NCBI GenBank assembly: GCA_963930645.1
Contig: OZ005660.1
Location: forward strand, 203,698,927 to 203,762,926
DNA: 64,000 nucleotides
Origin: Salticus scenicus
Lineage: Eukaryota > Arthropoda > Arachnida > Araneae > Salticidae
Direction: 5' to 3'
Position 1 is the stretch's first letter; each line of letters begins with the position of its first letter. Both the position numbers and the translations under genes were made by a program. Below, one piece after another: positions 23,187 to 34,166 of the stretch. The notes under the pieces are model-generated. The model was not told the DNA's origin, made no database searches, and saw only the letters and a program-made list of their open reading frames with translations.

Positions 23187-24344
23187 CATACTTGCCAACC
23201 AATTTTAATAAAAAAAAGGGAAGATTTTTGTTGAAAAACCAGAAGATTTCATAACAAAAGGGAAGATTTTTTTTTTCTCTTTAACGTAATAAACAATACA
23301 GTTTTACAATTTTAATATTTAGTAGCAATCTATAAAAACTTTTTACTATAGATTGATTATACTAAATATATAAAAGTTTTAAATGAAGTTATTCCTCTTC
23401 AACTTATAAATATCTACAAAACAGAATCTGTAAGAAATTTATTTAACAATAGACAAAAAACTTAGTTAATTTAAAGTATAACTAATTTTTTTAATAAATA
23501 GAATATGATTTTTGTGTATGTACATTAATCATACATATAAAAAAAGGTAGCAGTAGCTAATTATCAGTTTCAAACGTGCATAAAACCAACTGAGTATTAA
23601 TTTTCTTAAATTGATTTGGAAAAAATTTTCCTACCTGAAAAATTTATTCTTCATTTTTTTCCCATGTTTACACATTTGGTATAAATATGACATACAAATG
23701 TTTAATTTAATTGAGGAAAAAATAAACAGATTCATTAAATTCAGCAACAAAGATCGAAAAATAATTACATACGTGAGAAATATTGAGCAGTTCCATTGCT
23801 TTATTGTTTCTAGGATTAATCATTGATCACAATCCGTTGAGGGGGGGGGGGGGGATACAAAAATAATTACAGAGTAAGAAATATTAAACTCTTTCAACTC
23901 TCTACTTCTAGAATCTAATGAAAGAAGTTTAAAATTAATATATAATATTATCATTTATGTTGCTGATGGATAAAGATCAGGAAACAAAAGACTTCTGCAG
24001 ACTGCAGAGCATTTGATTGCTGATCACTAGTTGGAGTTAAATGATAGGGAGAGGGGGGGGGGGCAAAAAATAATTACATCAGCAAGAAATATTTAACAAT
24101 TATATTTCTTTACATGTTCTAGAATCTCATAAAGCAAGTTTGAAATGAATATTGACATTTATGTTATGGATGGAGAAAGATTGGGAATCGGGTGTTTTCG
24201 TAGAACATTTGGGTTTTCTTTTTAAAACGAACGATATCCGCGACTTTTTTAAAAACGGAAGATTTCACCATCTGTCCGGAAGACCGGAAGATACGTTAAA
24301 AAACCGGAAGTCTTCCGGGAAAACCGGAAAAGTTGGCAAGTATG
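23187..24344. mobile_element. TIR element with 6 bp TSD (CATACTTGCC ends)
   Basis: The termini CATACTTGCCAACC and, reverse-complemented, CATACTTGCCAACT are flanked by an exact 6 bp direct repeat AACTGA (23181-23186 and 24345-24350). Subterminal repeats are GGAAGATTT-like at the left and ACCGGAAG-like at the right. The interior has three degenerate copies of a block starting AATAATTACA (23761, 23863, 24070) and two long G runs. There is no transposase. It probably belongs to the hAT group. Confidence 0.8.
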
Positions 24345-24350
24345 AACTGA

Positions 24351-25393
24351 TGTTAAAAGGTGAAATTAGAAGAATCAGCTCAGCTGAAATCATTAAAAAA
24401 AGAACTACATACTAGTATTAAAACTTTATTTCAAAATAACATAAAATGTTCATTCAAATTATTTACACAAGATGATTTTTAATATATATATATACAGAGA
24501 GCCCACTAATGATCATTCTCATACCTTTAATTGCTGAATGGCTGTAGCTCTATTCATGAAATTTGTATCTGGGTGTAGTAAAATGGGATAACTTGCAGCC
24601 CCTCCCAGTGGTAAACAGTAGAGTTGGTGTTCTTATCTTGAAAATGGTATGAGATAGGGAAAAAAAAAATTACAAAGTTGTAGAGCATCATTGATTTAGT
24701 ATGAAAAAGCACTGGGCATTCTTTACAGCTTATTGTGGCTTATGGAGGGCTACTCTATATAGCTGATTGAGGTATGGAGGGCTGCTGTTAAGGATAATGT
24801 CTAATTACATATATCTGCATAGCTGTTATTAGATTTATCATTTACGGTAAGAAAATGAATCAGATTTTTTTTTTTTTTTTAATTAAATTCCTAAATAGTT
24901 ATTATATAAAAGTAATTGAATAATTACAATGGTAAAAATCACTTAAAATTAACATGTATTTTCAAAGAGCCACAGGTTGTTTACTGTCCTATTGCAATGT
25001 AAATATTTTCACTATATAATATCACTCTTTTGCAAGAATAAAATTATAGTGTAATTTTATTTATTTATTTATTTATGTATTATTATTATTTTTTTTTTTT
25101 ATGATGAATCAAAATTTGCAATAATGCCTCACTATTGACACACAGCAGAAATTTATTAAATAAGCCTTTGTAAATGACATTTTTTTTTTCTTAATTTATT
25201 TCTGCCAAATTTAAAAAAAAAAAAAAAAGAAAAAGAAAGAAACAAAGAAACTGAGTACATTATTGAATCTGTTGATTAAATGAATTTATGATTTGCTTCA
25301 GATGACAGAGGAATTTTTAGAAAAATTTTTAAATAAACAAATCAACCCCCCCCCCCTCCCACTCCCCATTTCCAACATCTCCATCCGCAACAA
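24351..25393. other. 3' flank of zinc-finger gene, no other gene
   Basis: AT-rich sequence downstream (minus-strand sense) of the 3CxxC gene. It would contain that gene's 3' UTR and poly(A) site; several AATAAA-type signals exist on the minus strand, so the site cannot be chosen. Poly(A)/poly(T) runs occur near 24866, 25086 and 25213. Confidence 0.45.
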
Positions 25394-25538
25394 TTAAAAA
25401 TATTGGCTATAAAATCTCCAACAAAGTGTTGCTCCCCAGCCACATTTTTCACACAGGTCTGGTCGATGGGGTTGAGTTGAATCTCTCCTCCCTCTATATC
25501 CAATATTGATAGGTCGATTTTCTCCTTTGTTTAAGTAC
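25394..25538 (-). CDS. 3CxxC-type zinc-finger protein, exon 2
   Basis: On the minus strand a strong acceptor (TTTCTTTCCCTTTTTAG) precedes 1 base plus 47 codons and TAA. The single base completes the TC left over from exon 1 (28397-28698), so the splice joins in phase. The peptide contains RPINIGYRG, then PHRPDLCEKC and a further Cys seven residues on. Proteins with the 3CxxC zinc finger (receptor-transporting protein and ZAR1-like groups) have a PHxxxLCEAC..GxC motif at this position. The family includes chaperone-like or RNA-binding proteins; the role of this one is unknown. Joined to exon 1, the protein is about 148 residues, the size of a minimal 3CxxC domain. It has not been checked against transcripts. 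Confidence 0.78.
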
Positions 25539-26429
25539 CTAAAAAGGGAAAGAAAATGACATAAAAGGTTAGAAAGAGACTTGCCAGTTACAAAGATACT
25601 CCCCGCCCCTCCCCTGATTTTTTTAATATTAGGTGGAAATTATGGGAAACAATGTCATGATAGCTGGATGAATTCATTCAAAGCTTGATTTTAATAGTTT
25701 AAGCAGTGCCCGATCAAGCCAAAACTGGGTCCAGGGGTTCAGAGGCTGATGCACATTTGGGCCCTCAACCAACCATTTTTCCCATAGTTTTTACCCCCCC
25801 TTTTTTTTTTCTTTGCACGAGGGGCCACGTGCCCCCCCCCCCCCCCCCCCAATCTTTCAAAACATGAAAAAATTTTAAACTATGATATATGTTAGTCAAT
25901 TTAAAAAATGTCATACCGGCAAAGAAAAAAAAAAAAAAAAAAAAGAAAAAAAAGAAAGAAAGACCCAAATCAAAAACTTTCTGCAAAATAAAGTGTTTAG
26001 TGTTTGAATTTGCTATAGTTCAAATCCGTACTGCCCGAAAAGAGTAATTTTCTAAGTTGTTCAAAATTTATGTTGTTCAGTAAAATAACAAGAATAATTT
26101 TTCATTAAAAAGTCCAATTTAAATCACGTAACCTTTAGCAATATAACCAAAATATACCCTTTGCTGAAATTAAACAGTGCCTTGAACTCGTTTTAGGCCA
26201 GGGCACTATTACCACTAACTTATAATGTTAAATTTTGACTTATCAAAGAAATTTAGGATTCTTCACTTATTTTACGACTATTTTTTAGAAAAATAAAGTC
26301 ACGGGAGTCAGATGTGTTAAATAGGGTGGATGAAGAAACAACTCATACCGTGAACCGAACAATAAAGCGATTGTAATCGCGGATCTATAAGCAGTTTTTC
26401 TGCTTGGACAAATAAGGCTGTTAATTATT

Positions 26430-27073
26430 TGGGGCGGGACAAAAAATTAGAAATTGAGTTAGACCATTTAAATTTGTTATGCATAGGTTTTGGGAGCCTA
26501 AAACTCGAATGAGGATATTTTCGAAAGTTTAAAATTATTAGGGGGTGGGGGGTAGGAAGGGCAAAAAATTAGAAATTGAGTTAGACTGTTTAAAATTGGT
26601 ATGTATAGTTTTTGGGGGCCTAAGAGTCGAATGAGGATATTTTAGAAAGTGTAAAATTATTAGGGAGCAGGAGGGGGGCAAAAACATAGAAATTGAGTTA
26701 GACCATTCAAAACTGGTGTATATAGGTTTTGGGGCCTACAAGTTGAATGAGGATATTTTCGGAAGTGCTACATTATTAAGGGGAGGCGGAAAGAGGGACT
26801 AGGGAATAAAAAAAATAGAAATTGAGTTAGACTGTTCAAAATTGGTATATGTAGGTTAATTAGGAGGGGCAGGAAAGTTGGGGAATAAATATGCCTATCC
26901 CTTAACCTGCACGCACAGTGCGCACGGGTCTACGCTGCCGACGGCAGTGGGGACCCGGTGTAAGTTTTTACTCGATCAAGTATTTTTTTTTCTTTTATAT
27001 GGAATTTTGAGAATTCATTCATTATAGTGATTCGTTTAAAAATAGTGACCCGCTAGCTGGCGAAGATCACTAG
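26430..27073 (+). mobile_element. Helitron A relative, 3' part, diverged
   Basis: Four degenerate units of the family A module (AAATTGAGTTAGAC...ATTTTCGAAAGT...AAAATTATTAGG followed by a G run) precede a 3' segment with GGCAGTGGGGACCCGGTGTAA and GAATTCATTCATTATAGTGATTC. The element ends GGCGAAGATCACTAG followed by T. The unit order and the CTAG end match the copies at 37873-39382 and 48698-56914, but substitutions are many, so it is an older copy or a sister family. Confidence 0.75.
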
Positions 27074-27139
27074 TATCTATTAAAATATGACTAGACAATA
27101 CCTCATAAGAAACTTGCAAAGAATTATTATTATTGAGGC

Positions 27140-27412
27140 AATTTTTAAGCCGAACATAGCCGAATATTTTTTTCAGAATCAAATAATGGTTTTAAAAATT
27201 AAAAATTTGTATAAAAATAAACTTTTTTAAAAGAAAATAATACATTTTAGTTATGAAATGTACAAGAATTGTGCATATAGTTCATACTATACTATGTTTT
27301 TAGACAAAAATGAGTTCATTATTCGGCGGCCGAATAGGCCGAATATTCGGCTATAATTTGGCCGATTAATTGGTATTCGGTTATTCGGCCAAACCATTGT
27401 TCGTTGCATCTC
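27140..27412. mobile_element. Possible hAT end with ATTCGGCC repeats
   Basis: Short direct and inverted copies of CCGAATATTCGGC-like motifs are concentrated at 27310-27390 and followed by CGTTGCATCTCTA. This pattern is typical of one end of some animal hAT-type elements. The other end was not found. Confidence 0.4.
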
Positions 27413-28396
27413 TAATACACACATACTTCATCATAGAAATAGTAAATATGAATTTAGGGGACTTCAAAACGGGTAGAAACACTAAAATCTCAAACTCGGA
27501 TTTTTGACACGATTAACACTTTCCTTACCATAGTGTTCGGAAAGTAACAAGTTTTTCGACAATGTAATAAGTGTGTATATAACACAACAATGACACAAAA
27601 ATTTTACTCATGCATTCTAACTGAAACAGTGGAATTCACGGTCTCATCCCTTAGAAGTTAAAGTACTAGTAGAAAAAAATAGAGTCAATCGCTCTTTTTC
27701 CGAAACACAGAACAGAAATCAACCCCCACCCTTCCAAGAACTTTCTTATGTTGAAGGAGGAAAAAACATACTTCCTAAATCATAACAATAATAATAATAA
27801 TCAGGTTACGTCATTTTATCTTGCGATTTCGCTATATAATTGTGTATGTGGCAACCTTTTTTTTTTTAGTGGAAAATTTATTTTCCTTTTTGAATTAAGT
27901 TACACACTTACATACAAATTTTGATTTTGTTTATTAATGTAAGTTTTTTTTTTTTTTTTTTTTTTTTTTAAGTTAAAAATTAAGGTTAGGATTTTCCCAA
28001 AAAGATGTTTGGAAACTCCACATACATGTGCTTTTGACATCTTTGACGCTTAGAATTACTACTAGTCCATTTCCTCATCAGAGGCACTTCAAGGCCACGG
28101 AATTCAGAGAGGGACATCACGTGAATGAGATCACGTGCTCAATTCCATCCAGTGAGATATCGTTGTTTCTTCAGTAACCTAGCAACGGACGGGGAAAGTG
28201 AAATCACAGTTCATCTGAGCGTGGCCTTGAGGCGACTGCGTAAAGGAAATAGAGACTGCAATGGTTAACTAATTTCATTTACATAAGATTTATTTTTCAG
28301 TCCCCCCCCCCTCCTTTAAGTTTAAGAGAGCCTTCTCCAGTATCTTTGGCTGGTTACAGCCTTGATTCGGAAGTTCACAGTAAATAAAATACTTAC

Positions 28397-28698
28397 GAGC
28401 TAACAGCAATTTCAAACATCCTCTCGAGTTCTTCTACTGAAAATTTCGGTTCACATTCTCCTGCACAATCCATGCACAACATTTTCCATCTTTTAACTAT
28501 CTCCAACAGCTTCAGATCGAATGTTATCCACGAGAAGGCAGAATTCCACGTACGCCCACATGCACAATGAAAACTGCCTGTACTGTAAATGTCCCTTTTA
28601 GCTTTGTTTGTGGGTATACTCTCTGGTTTCAATTGGTGAGTCCGCATAATTTTGTTCAATATCGGCCGTAAATTCTCTTTATCAAGAGGTGTGCTCAT
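28397..28698 (-). CDS. 3CxxC-type zinc-finger protein, exon 1
   Basis: Coding starts at ATG 28698 on the minus strand and runs 100 codons plus two bases to the donor GTAAGT. The exon itself appears to begin at 28714, after the acceptor TTTTATTTCAG, so an upstream exon (5' UTR, or extra N-terminus since no in-frame stop separates them) must exist. The peptide shows SFHCACGRTWNSAFSWI (Cys45, Cys47, Trp51), then CMDC (Cys75, Cys78) and a SVEELERMFEIAV helix. This is the first half of the 3CxxC zinc-binding fold; the final Cys pair is in exon 2. The first pair is CxC rather than CxxC. No membrane segment or signal peptide is visible. Function is not inferred beyond the family. Confidence 0.8.
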
Positions 28699-28793
28699 TT
28701 TGTTATTCAGCAAACTGAAATAAAAACAAAATTAGAAACATTTAAAAGTTAATTTCGCCATAGTTATTTTATATTTTTATTTCTAATTTGTAG

Positions 28794-28825
<32 letters not shown>

Positions 28826-28962
28826 GGTAGTCTATAACTGACAAGCCGAGAGCTATTAAACTTGGTGTGTACAGTGGTGGTCAAAATTATAAGGACAAAG
28901 AAAATTCGCCAAATCTTGGCTACCGTTCGCTGGATAATTATGCAAATTTTATGGCAGGGAAC

Positions 28963-29178
28963 CAGTGGCGAAGCGTCCATGGAAGCGGCGCTTCCCTTAT
29001 TTAAGTTTTAAAACAATAATTTCATTATTTTAAATAGGAAAAATCAAATAGTATTTTTGGTTTCTCGCCTATCAGATCCAATCTCGCGATGGCGAAAAGC
29101 TGAATTGATTCTCCCTCTGCTTTTGGAATCGTGTCTCTTCAGCGCTTCCAAGAATTTCTGAACCACGCTTCGCCCCTG
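28963..29178. mobile_element. hAT MITE, 8 bp TSD, nested
   Basis: The 216 bp element has ends CAGTGGCGAAGCGT and, reverse-complemented, CAGGGGCGAAGCGT. It is flanked by an exact 8 bp direct repeat CAGGGAAC (28955-28962 and 29179-29186), which identifies a hAT insertion. It lies between the outer and inner direct repeats of the Tc1-like end. Confidence 0.93.
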
Positions 29179-29440
29179 CAGGGAACCGATGACAAATGAA
29201 GCGATTTTCATTAGTTTTTATGGAAATATATGGGAAATTGGTATTCATAAAATTTATTTTGGATTTAGACAGCCCTGTGACTTGGACAAAATTATAAGGA
29301 CAACTGTATTTTTGTGTTCTAAAAATCACAATTTTCATGATTTTTGTTCTCCACTCGTCACTCTCAGACGACATAAATGCTTAGAGAGCAAGTAGGAGCG
29401 TTGTATTCTATTTTTGGAGTCATGCTGCTGGTACTAAACT

Positions 29441-29600
29441 TTCGGAGTTTGAGAAACGGAAAGTAGCAAATGTGGACGACAAAGACGTACAAATAGGCCA
29501 TTTTATGTTTATGTGCGTAAAAAAAGATTGATAAGGCGAGATTGCTCATAAAAAACAATTGTCGACAAAAATTAAACGGGAATCAAACTTACAATGCAGT
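29441..29600 (+). pseudogene. Tc1-like transposase N-terminal fragment
   Basis: The translated frame contains TKLSEFEKRKVANVDD, resembling the start of the helix-turn-helix DNA-binding region of Tc1 transposases. Stops and frameshifts follow (for example near 29530). An inverted copy of the same segment occupies 30660-31130, where about 300 bp of other sequence splits it. Confidence 0.55.
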
Positions 29601-29680
29601 GCTCGAACTGTTCCATGTGTTTTACAAAAAGTCATCATCATCATCGCGGGGCTTCTTGGAGTACCTACGATGGTCGAGAC

Positions 29681-30155
29681 CATAGACCTTATATAGATAG
29701 ACCGCGCATCCCACCTCATTATCTGTTCGCGACAGGAGCTAGCTTTCCCAGCTAAATTATCACATGATGCGGACCTGGAGAGAGAGACGAGAATGAATAT
29801 TATGTTATTTTTCCACAGGCAAAAAAGTAGTTTTGAGTTTTTTAATTTCTGCATTGTACACATACTTTTTATTTAAGCCTTTAGATTTACGCATCGTTGG
29901 AAAGCTGAAATGTCATAGATTAATTATAAAAAAAGTTTCTTTTGTAAGAAACCATTTTGAAGGGGAGAATTGTTTGTTTGAATTCTTACAAAAATAAGTG
30001 CTTTCTTATGGAAGAATCTCCCTCAAGTCCCTATCACGTGACATACGACGCTGACCGCAAAGGATGAAGGTATCAGATTACACCCTCATGTTGAAGGACA
30101 TTCACTATAATGGGAAGTTCTATTGGTGGCGTAGTCTATCTATATAAGGTCTATG
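29681..30155. mobile_element. TIR element, 8 bp TSD, nested in Tc1-like
   Basis: Perfect 22 bp inverted ends begin CATAGACCTTATATAGATAG. They are flanked by an exact 8 bp direct repeat GTCGAGAC (29673-29680 and 30156-30163). CA...TG ends with 8 bp duplications fit hAT or P-type elements. The 475 bp interior has no transposase. Confidence 0.92.
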
Positions 30156-30796
30156 GTCGAGACCGTCGCTTACCTCCACCTGAGAAGAGAGAAAAAAAAA
30201 ACAGTAACTGGACATGCATGATCTAGATGATCGGGACCCTAAGCAGAATGTGTTCCCACGGAACTCGGACGTGATGATTTTATGCTTGACGGAGGAGAGA
30301 AACAAAGCAGTGCCGATCTGGAATCTGTAGCTTTACATGTGGAAAACTTTTTACAAAAAAAATAAAGGTTCTTTATGGAAAATACTTGTCACGGTCACGA
30401 CCGCCTCCTACAAAAGTTCATTTTCGACTGAGGAGGGAGTTTGCCTAAAACTGCATTATGGGGCAAAAGCGGAATGATGTATCTGGTCCATCCAAATAAA
30501 AGTTTTTCTCATCCGAAAAGATAACATAACAGTTTTTTCCCATAGTAAAAAATTTTTGGTAAACACTCCCCCCCCCCCCTCCTCAGTCTCTTGTGAACTT
30601 TTGTAAGAGGCGGTTGTGACAAGTGTTACCCATAAAGAACCTTTATTTCTTTTTGTAAAACTCTGCATCATAAGTTTAATTTTTGTCGATAATTGTTTTT
30701 TATGAGCAATCTCGCCTTATTATCAGCCTTTTCCTTTGCATATAAAGACAAAAAATAGCCTACTTGTACGTCTTTGTCGTCCATATTTGCGAGTAT

Positions 30797-31028
30797 TTTC
30801 TAACCCCTTAACGCGCGCTGTCCTTGCTGCGAGGACGCAAAATTTAAGATCCAGCTGCAAAATTTCATCCCGGAAATTTTTTAGCAAAAATTTACGTTTA
30901 TAACATAGCAGAAAAGGCCTGTTTTTTTAAACTTAAAATTTAAAATTTCTTCTAGTTTAATTTAGTTCATGAATTCCGTTGGCAGTATAATTTAAATGAT
31001 CCGAATTGTCTTGCGCCACAAAGGGTTA
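30797..31028. mobile_element. Possible piggyBac-like MITE
   Basis: The right end GGCGCAAG.../...CACAAAGGGTTAA and the left start CTAACCCCTTAACGCGC are roughly inverted, and the segment interrupts the inverted transposase copy (compare 29441-29600), so something inserted here. TTAA-type flanks are suggested only at the right. Confidence 0.42.
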
Positions 31029-31540
31029 AGAAAGTTACAAATGACCGTTCTCTAGCTATTTAGTTTTGTTGCAATTTGACGTGTAATAAGTCATGAAATT
31101 TTTAAAAGAACTATTTTTCGTTTCTCAAACTCCGAAAGGTTACACTATCGCCCATTAATTTCAATACACCTCTGATTTTTTAAGTTTTCCATCGAAATAA
31201 TATAAAATTCGATACTTAAATGCAATATTCACTTAGCTGTTGTTTGCAAGATTGCTCCCAATAATTTCTGCATCAAACATTGGCTGTAAAAAAAGGAGAA
31301 AATAACTTTTTTGGCACTTGTTACAAAACGAACATTTAAGAGCAAAGTGTATTCCAATTGAACAATGCATCATATTATGCAAGAATGACGTTTGTGGCAC
31401 GTGTATGAGTGACGTGAGTTGTTTGACGGGATGTTAGGTATATGTGCGCATGCTCAGGTTAAAAGCAAGACTGCATAAGAGAATTTTCTAGTTAGGGATT
31501 ACTTTATTATTTCGAAAAAGAGTGTTATTTTCGTTCCCGT

Positions 31541-31712
31541 ATGGCTCCTCGAAAAGAGTTATCAATTCAAAAACGTTCTGCTCTAAGAAGAGAAAGTCAT
31601 AACTTGCGGAATATTGCTTGTTTGGAGAAAATTTCTGTCGTCAGTGAACAATATAACAAAATTTTAAAAAAATCCACAGCTCCAAATATTTTAACATGCC
31701 GGCGCGGGCAAC
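31541..31712 (+). pseudogene. Tc1-like transposase N-terminus, truncated
   Basis: An ATG opens MAPRKELSIQKRSALRRES, followed by LRNIACLEKISVV and CRRGQPVV. This is the order of the paired helix-turn-helix and GRPR-like hook of Tc1 transposases. The frame is cut at 31713 by a MITE terminus, so the catalytic DDE domain is missing. Confidence 0.68.
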
Positions 31713-32035
31713 CAGTGGTTCACAGCAAAATTATCCAAACACTAGCAATAATCCTTGTCCAAAAAAAGTACACTTAATACTGCTTTGTTAAATAAATCCT
31801 TGTCGAATAATGATCTTAGTCAGTCTAAGAACATGATTCGACAAGGATTTATTGAACAAAACAGTATTAAGTGTACATTTTTGATATCGGAATTATCGGC
31901 TTGTGCTCGGATACTTTTGCTGCCGACTGTCTAACAACATGATTCGACAAGGATTTATTTAACAAAACAGTATTAAGTGTACTTTTTTGATATCGGAATT
32001 ATCGGCTACTGCTCTGATACTTTTGCTGCCGACTG
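31713..32035. mobile_element. Tc1-like MITE with duplicated right arm
   Basis: This is related to the MITE at 22311-22523. The left arm is CAGTGGTTCACAGCAAAATT (degenerate CAGTCGGCAGCAAAAGT); the first right arm ends CGGCAGTC-inverse ACTTTTGCTGCCGACTG at 31929. A second right arm (about 31930-32035) repeats the preceding 100 bp and ends in the same terminus followed by TA. The element therefore has one left and two tandem right ends. Confidence 0.82.
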
Positions 32036-32159
32036 TAGCATAAGCTACTTGAGATTCGCAAAATGTGATTTCCGAAATTTGGAACCAATTTTTGAGACTG
32101 GAAATGCAGGCCGAAAATTAAAATGCAAGGTCTTAGACGTGCAACAATAAGAAGAAAAT

Positions 32160-32700
32160 ATTTTAGACGCGAAATTTTTTGACCTTCGGTTTTCGATGGA
32201 TTTACACATTTTCAGATGTCTAAACACGATTTAACCATTTTTAGAAAATGTCTGTCTGCATGTGTGTACTACAAATTGTGTGGTCGATTAGTGACAGAAG
32301 ACTACTTCACAAACATAAAGTAAATCATTCGCAAAGTAATTTATTGAGAATTCCATATATATTTTTTTCCCTCTCTTAACTTAAGTTTATTTGACGTTAA
32401 TTTTGTGCCAGAAATGCCTTTGTTTTCCTGTTTTTGTTTAAAATGATCGGTTTCCGATGAATTTACACATTTTGGGACGTTTTAAACACGATTTGACCAC
32501 TTTTAGAAAATGTCTGTCTGCATATCCCAAATTTTGTGAACGCTGTATCTCACGAACCAATGAACAAAATTTAACGAAACTTCGTATTTAGATGGACTTT
32601 GACCTACAATGATGCTGATTATATTTGCGGATCAGTCGCTCAACAGATGGCTCTGTCATAACATTTTTTTTTTTTTTTTTCATAATTTTTAATAGGGAAC
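32160..32700 (+). mobile_element. Helitron B, two 5'-region fragments
   Basis: The block TTTTCGATGGATTTACACAT ... TTTTTAGAAAATGTCTGTCTG occurs at 32188-32258 and again at 32448-32523; both match the region just after the Helitron B 5' end (compare 59641-59730). The second copy continues with the ACAGATGGCTCTGTC and GGGACAAAATTTCGTATAAA segments. Neither terminus is preserved. Confidence 0.7.
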
Positions 32701-33011
32701 TGTGGGACAAAATTTCGTATAAATGTACATAATGAGAATTAGTTTTAACATTTTAATGTTAAATTAAAAAATAATATATTTATGATAATAATAATCAACT
32801 AGGAAAAAAAATAATAACTGTTTTTTTTTTTTTTTTTTTAACTAACAAGGAGAGGTCACAACATGGAAAATTCAGATCGGGACGAAATTTCGCAGGATTG
32901 TAGTATACTGTGAGGGTAACAACATATTAAAGCAGTAGGACCCACTATCCACAAAATTTCGAGAAAAAAGCATTTAAAGTTTCAGTAATCTTTAAATACA
33001 AGTTGTTTCAG

Positions 33012-33097
33012 AAGCGAGTACGTGCCTCAGTGGTGTGATCCTAAAGCGCGAGTCTCCCAACCAGATGACTTGGGTTCGAGGCTACCTACGGGACTAC
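33012..33097 (+). other. tRNA-like Pol III module, left arm
   Basis: TGCCTCAGTGG (33023-33033) fits the tRNA A box and GGTTCGAGGC (33073-33082) the B box, 40 bp apart as in tRNAs and tRNA-derived SINE heads. A run of more than 20 T begins at 33098, a strong Pol III terminator. Acceptor and T stems pair poorly, so it is not a functional tRNA gene; a transcript of about 85-90 nt is possible. Confidence 0.68.
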
Positions 33098-33419
33098 TTT
33101 TTTTTTTTTTTTTTTTTTTTTTTAACTTTTTATATAATCTTTTTTTTTTTTTTTTACGTTATTTTACAATTTAATTCAAAATTTGAAAATCTTAATAAAA
33201 AATTATTTAATTTTCTTGAGTATAAAATAACTTTTTCTATTTTTAATATTTATAACTTAAAAATACAATAAATTTATATAACTTAAAAAATAAATTTTAG
33301 TTTTATTTTAACTGTAAAATAAGGTAAAACTAAAGAAACTGTTTTTAATTATTTATCTAAATATTTTATTTTATTTTAGGTATATTTATTTTTTTTTATT
33401 TTTTTTTTTTTTAATTAAC

Positions 33420-33450
<31 letters not shown>

Positions 33451-34076
33451 ACAGAGAAATGGTGATTTTAATTGCATATATAATTACTATCCAAATTAAA
33501 TAATTACTTTTCCATTCAATACAGTTTCTTGAAAAATTATAGCATAGGATTACGATACTAGTAAATTATTACAGGTAAAGAAATGTTATCTTTAAATGTT
33601 GATTTTAAATGTTAATGAACATCATTTCTTTTTCGATAACGACTTCCTTTTTTTTCTATCCTTCTGTGCACAAAATAAAATTCCACCTGCCCTTATTATT
33701 AACAAGCTAGAAGTGTTTACGTAATTTATGCACATTCAAACCAAATCAGGAAGCTCAAACCATGATTTAAGTACACCTGCTAACTATTTTACACTTTGTT
33801 TACAGCTTGCTTATTTTTTAATTATTTAAATATTTGTATGTTTTTCTTTATGTTTCTTATTTAGGGTTTTGTAAAACTAAACTTTATTTTTTAAGTTCTA
33901 GAAATTTATTGTATTTTTAAGTTATAAATATTAAAAATAGAAAAAGTTATTTTATACTCAAGAAAATTAAATAATTTTTTATTAAAATTTTCAAATTTTG
34001 AATTGAATTGTAAAATAAAGTAAAATAAATAAAAAGTTAAGATTACATAAAAAGTTAAAGGGAAAAAAAAAAAAAA

Positions 34077-34166
34077 AAAGTTGTCCCGTTGGTAGCCTCG
34101 AACCCAAGTCATCTGGTTGGGAAACTCGCACTTTAGGATCACACCACTGAGGCGCTTACTCGCTTG
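34077..34166 (-). other. tRNA-like Pol III module, right arm
   Basis: Inverted copy of the left-arm module: A box CGCCTCAGTGG (34144-34154) and B box GGTTCGAGGC (34095-34104) on the minus strand. A run of about 17 T follows on that strand from 34079 downwards. The two modules point toward each other. Confidence 0.68.

Larger units (their letters stand above)
25539..28396 (-). other. Intron of 3CxxC zinc-finger gene
   Basis: A 2.86 kb intron with donor GTAAGT (28396 downwards) and acceptor CAG-type TTTTTAG. It contains a degenerate hAT-like segment (about 25705-26215: CAGTGCCCGATCAAG, and TAGTGCCC at the other end), a Helitron A relative (26430-27073), an ATTCGGCC-rich end (27140-27412), and a G+C-richer patch with CACGTG motifs at 28080-28260. 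Long C and A runs occur near 25793-25860 and 25925-25965. Confidence 0.72.
28872..31130. mobile_element. Tc1-like composite with inverted duplication
   Basis: The left end is CAGTGGTGGTCAAAATTATA preceded by TA. A second, internal copy of TCAAAATTATAAGGACA-like sequence lies at 29284, about 181 bp inward once the nested hAT is removed: an IR/DR-type Tc1 end. A transposase N-terminus follows (KLSEFEKRKV at about 29440, plus strand). A second, inverted copy of that segment lies at 30660-31130. The middle (29600-30430) and the foldback at 30330-30655 carry decayed transposase, including WEK and SDEK-like catalytic-region traces on the minus strand near 30500-30560. The matching right terminus was not found. 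Confidence 0.68.

Noticed and set aside
28080..28260. Extra exon or promoter in the zinc-finger gene intron
   Set aside because: The G+C-richer patch has two CACGTG sites and an inverted GGCCTTGA motif, but no open frame, splice sites or domain. It is as likely a transposon fragment.
33012..33097. True tRNA gene
   Set aside because: The A and B boxes are good, but the acceptor and T stems do not pair well, and an inverted copy exists 1 kb away. A SINE-type head is more likely.
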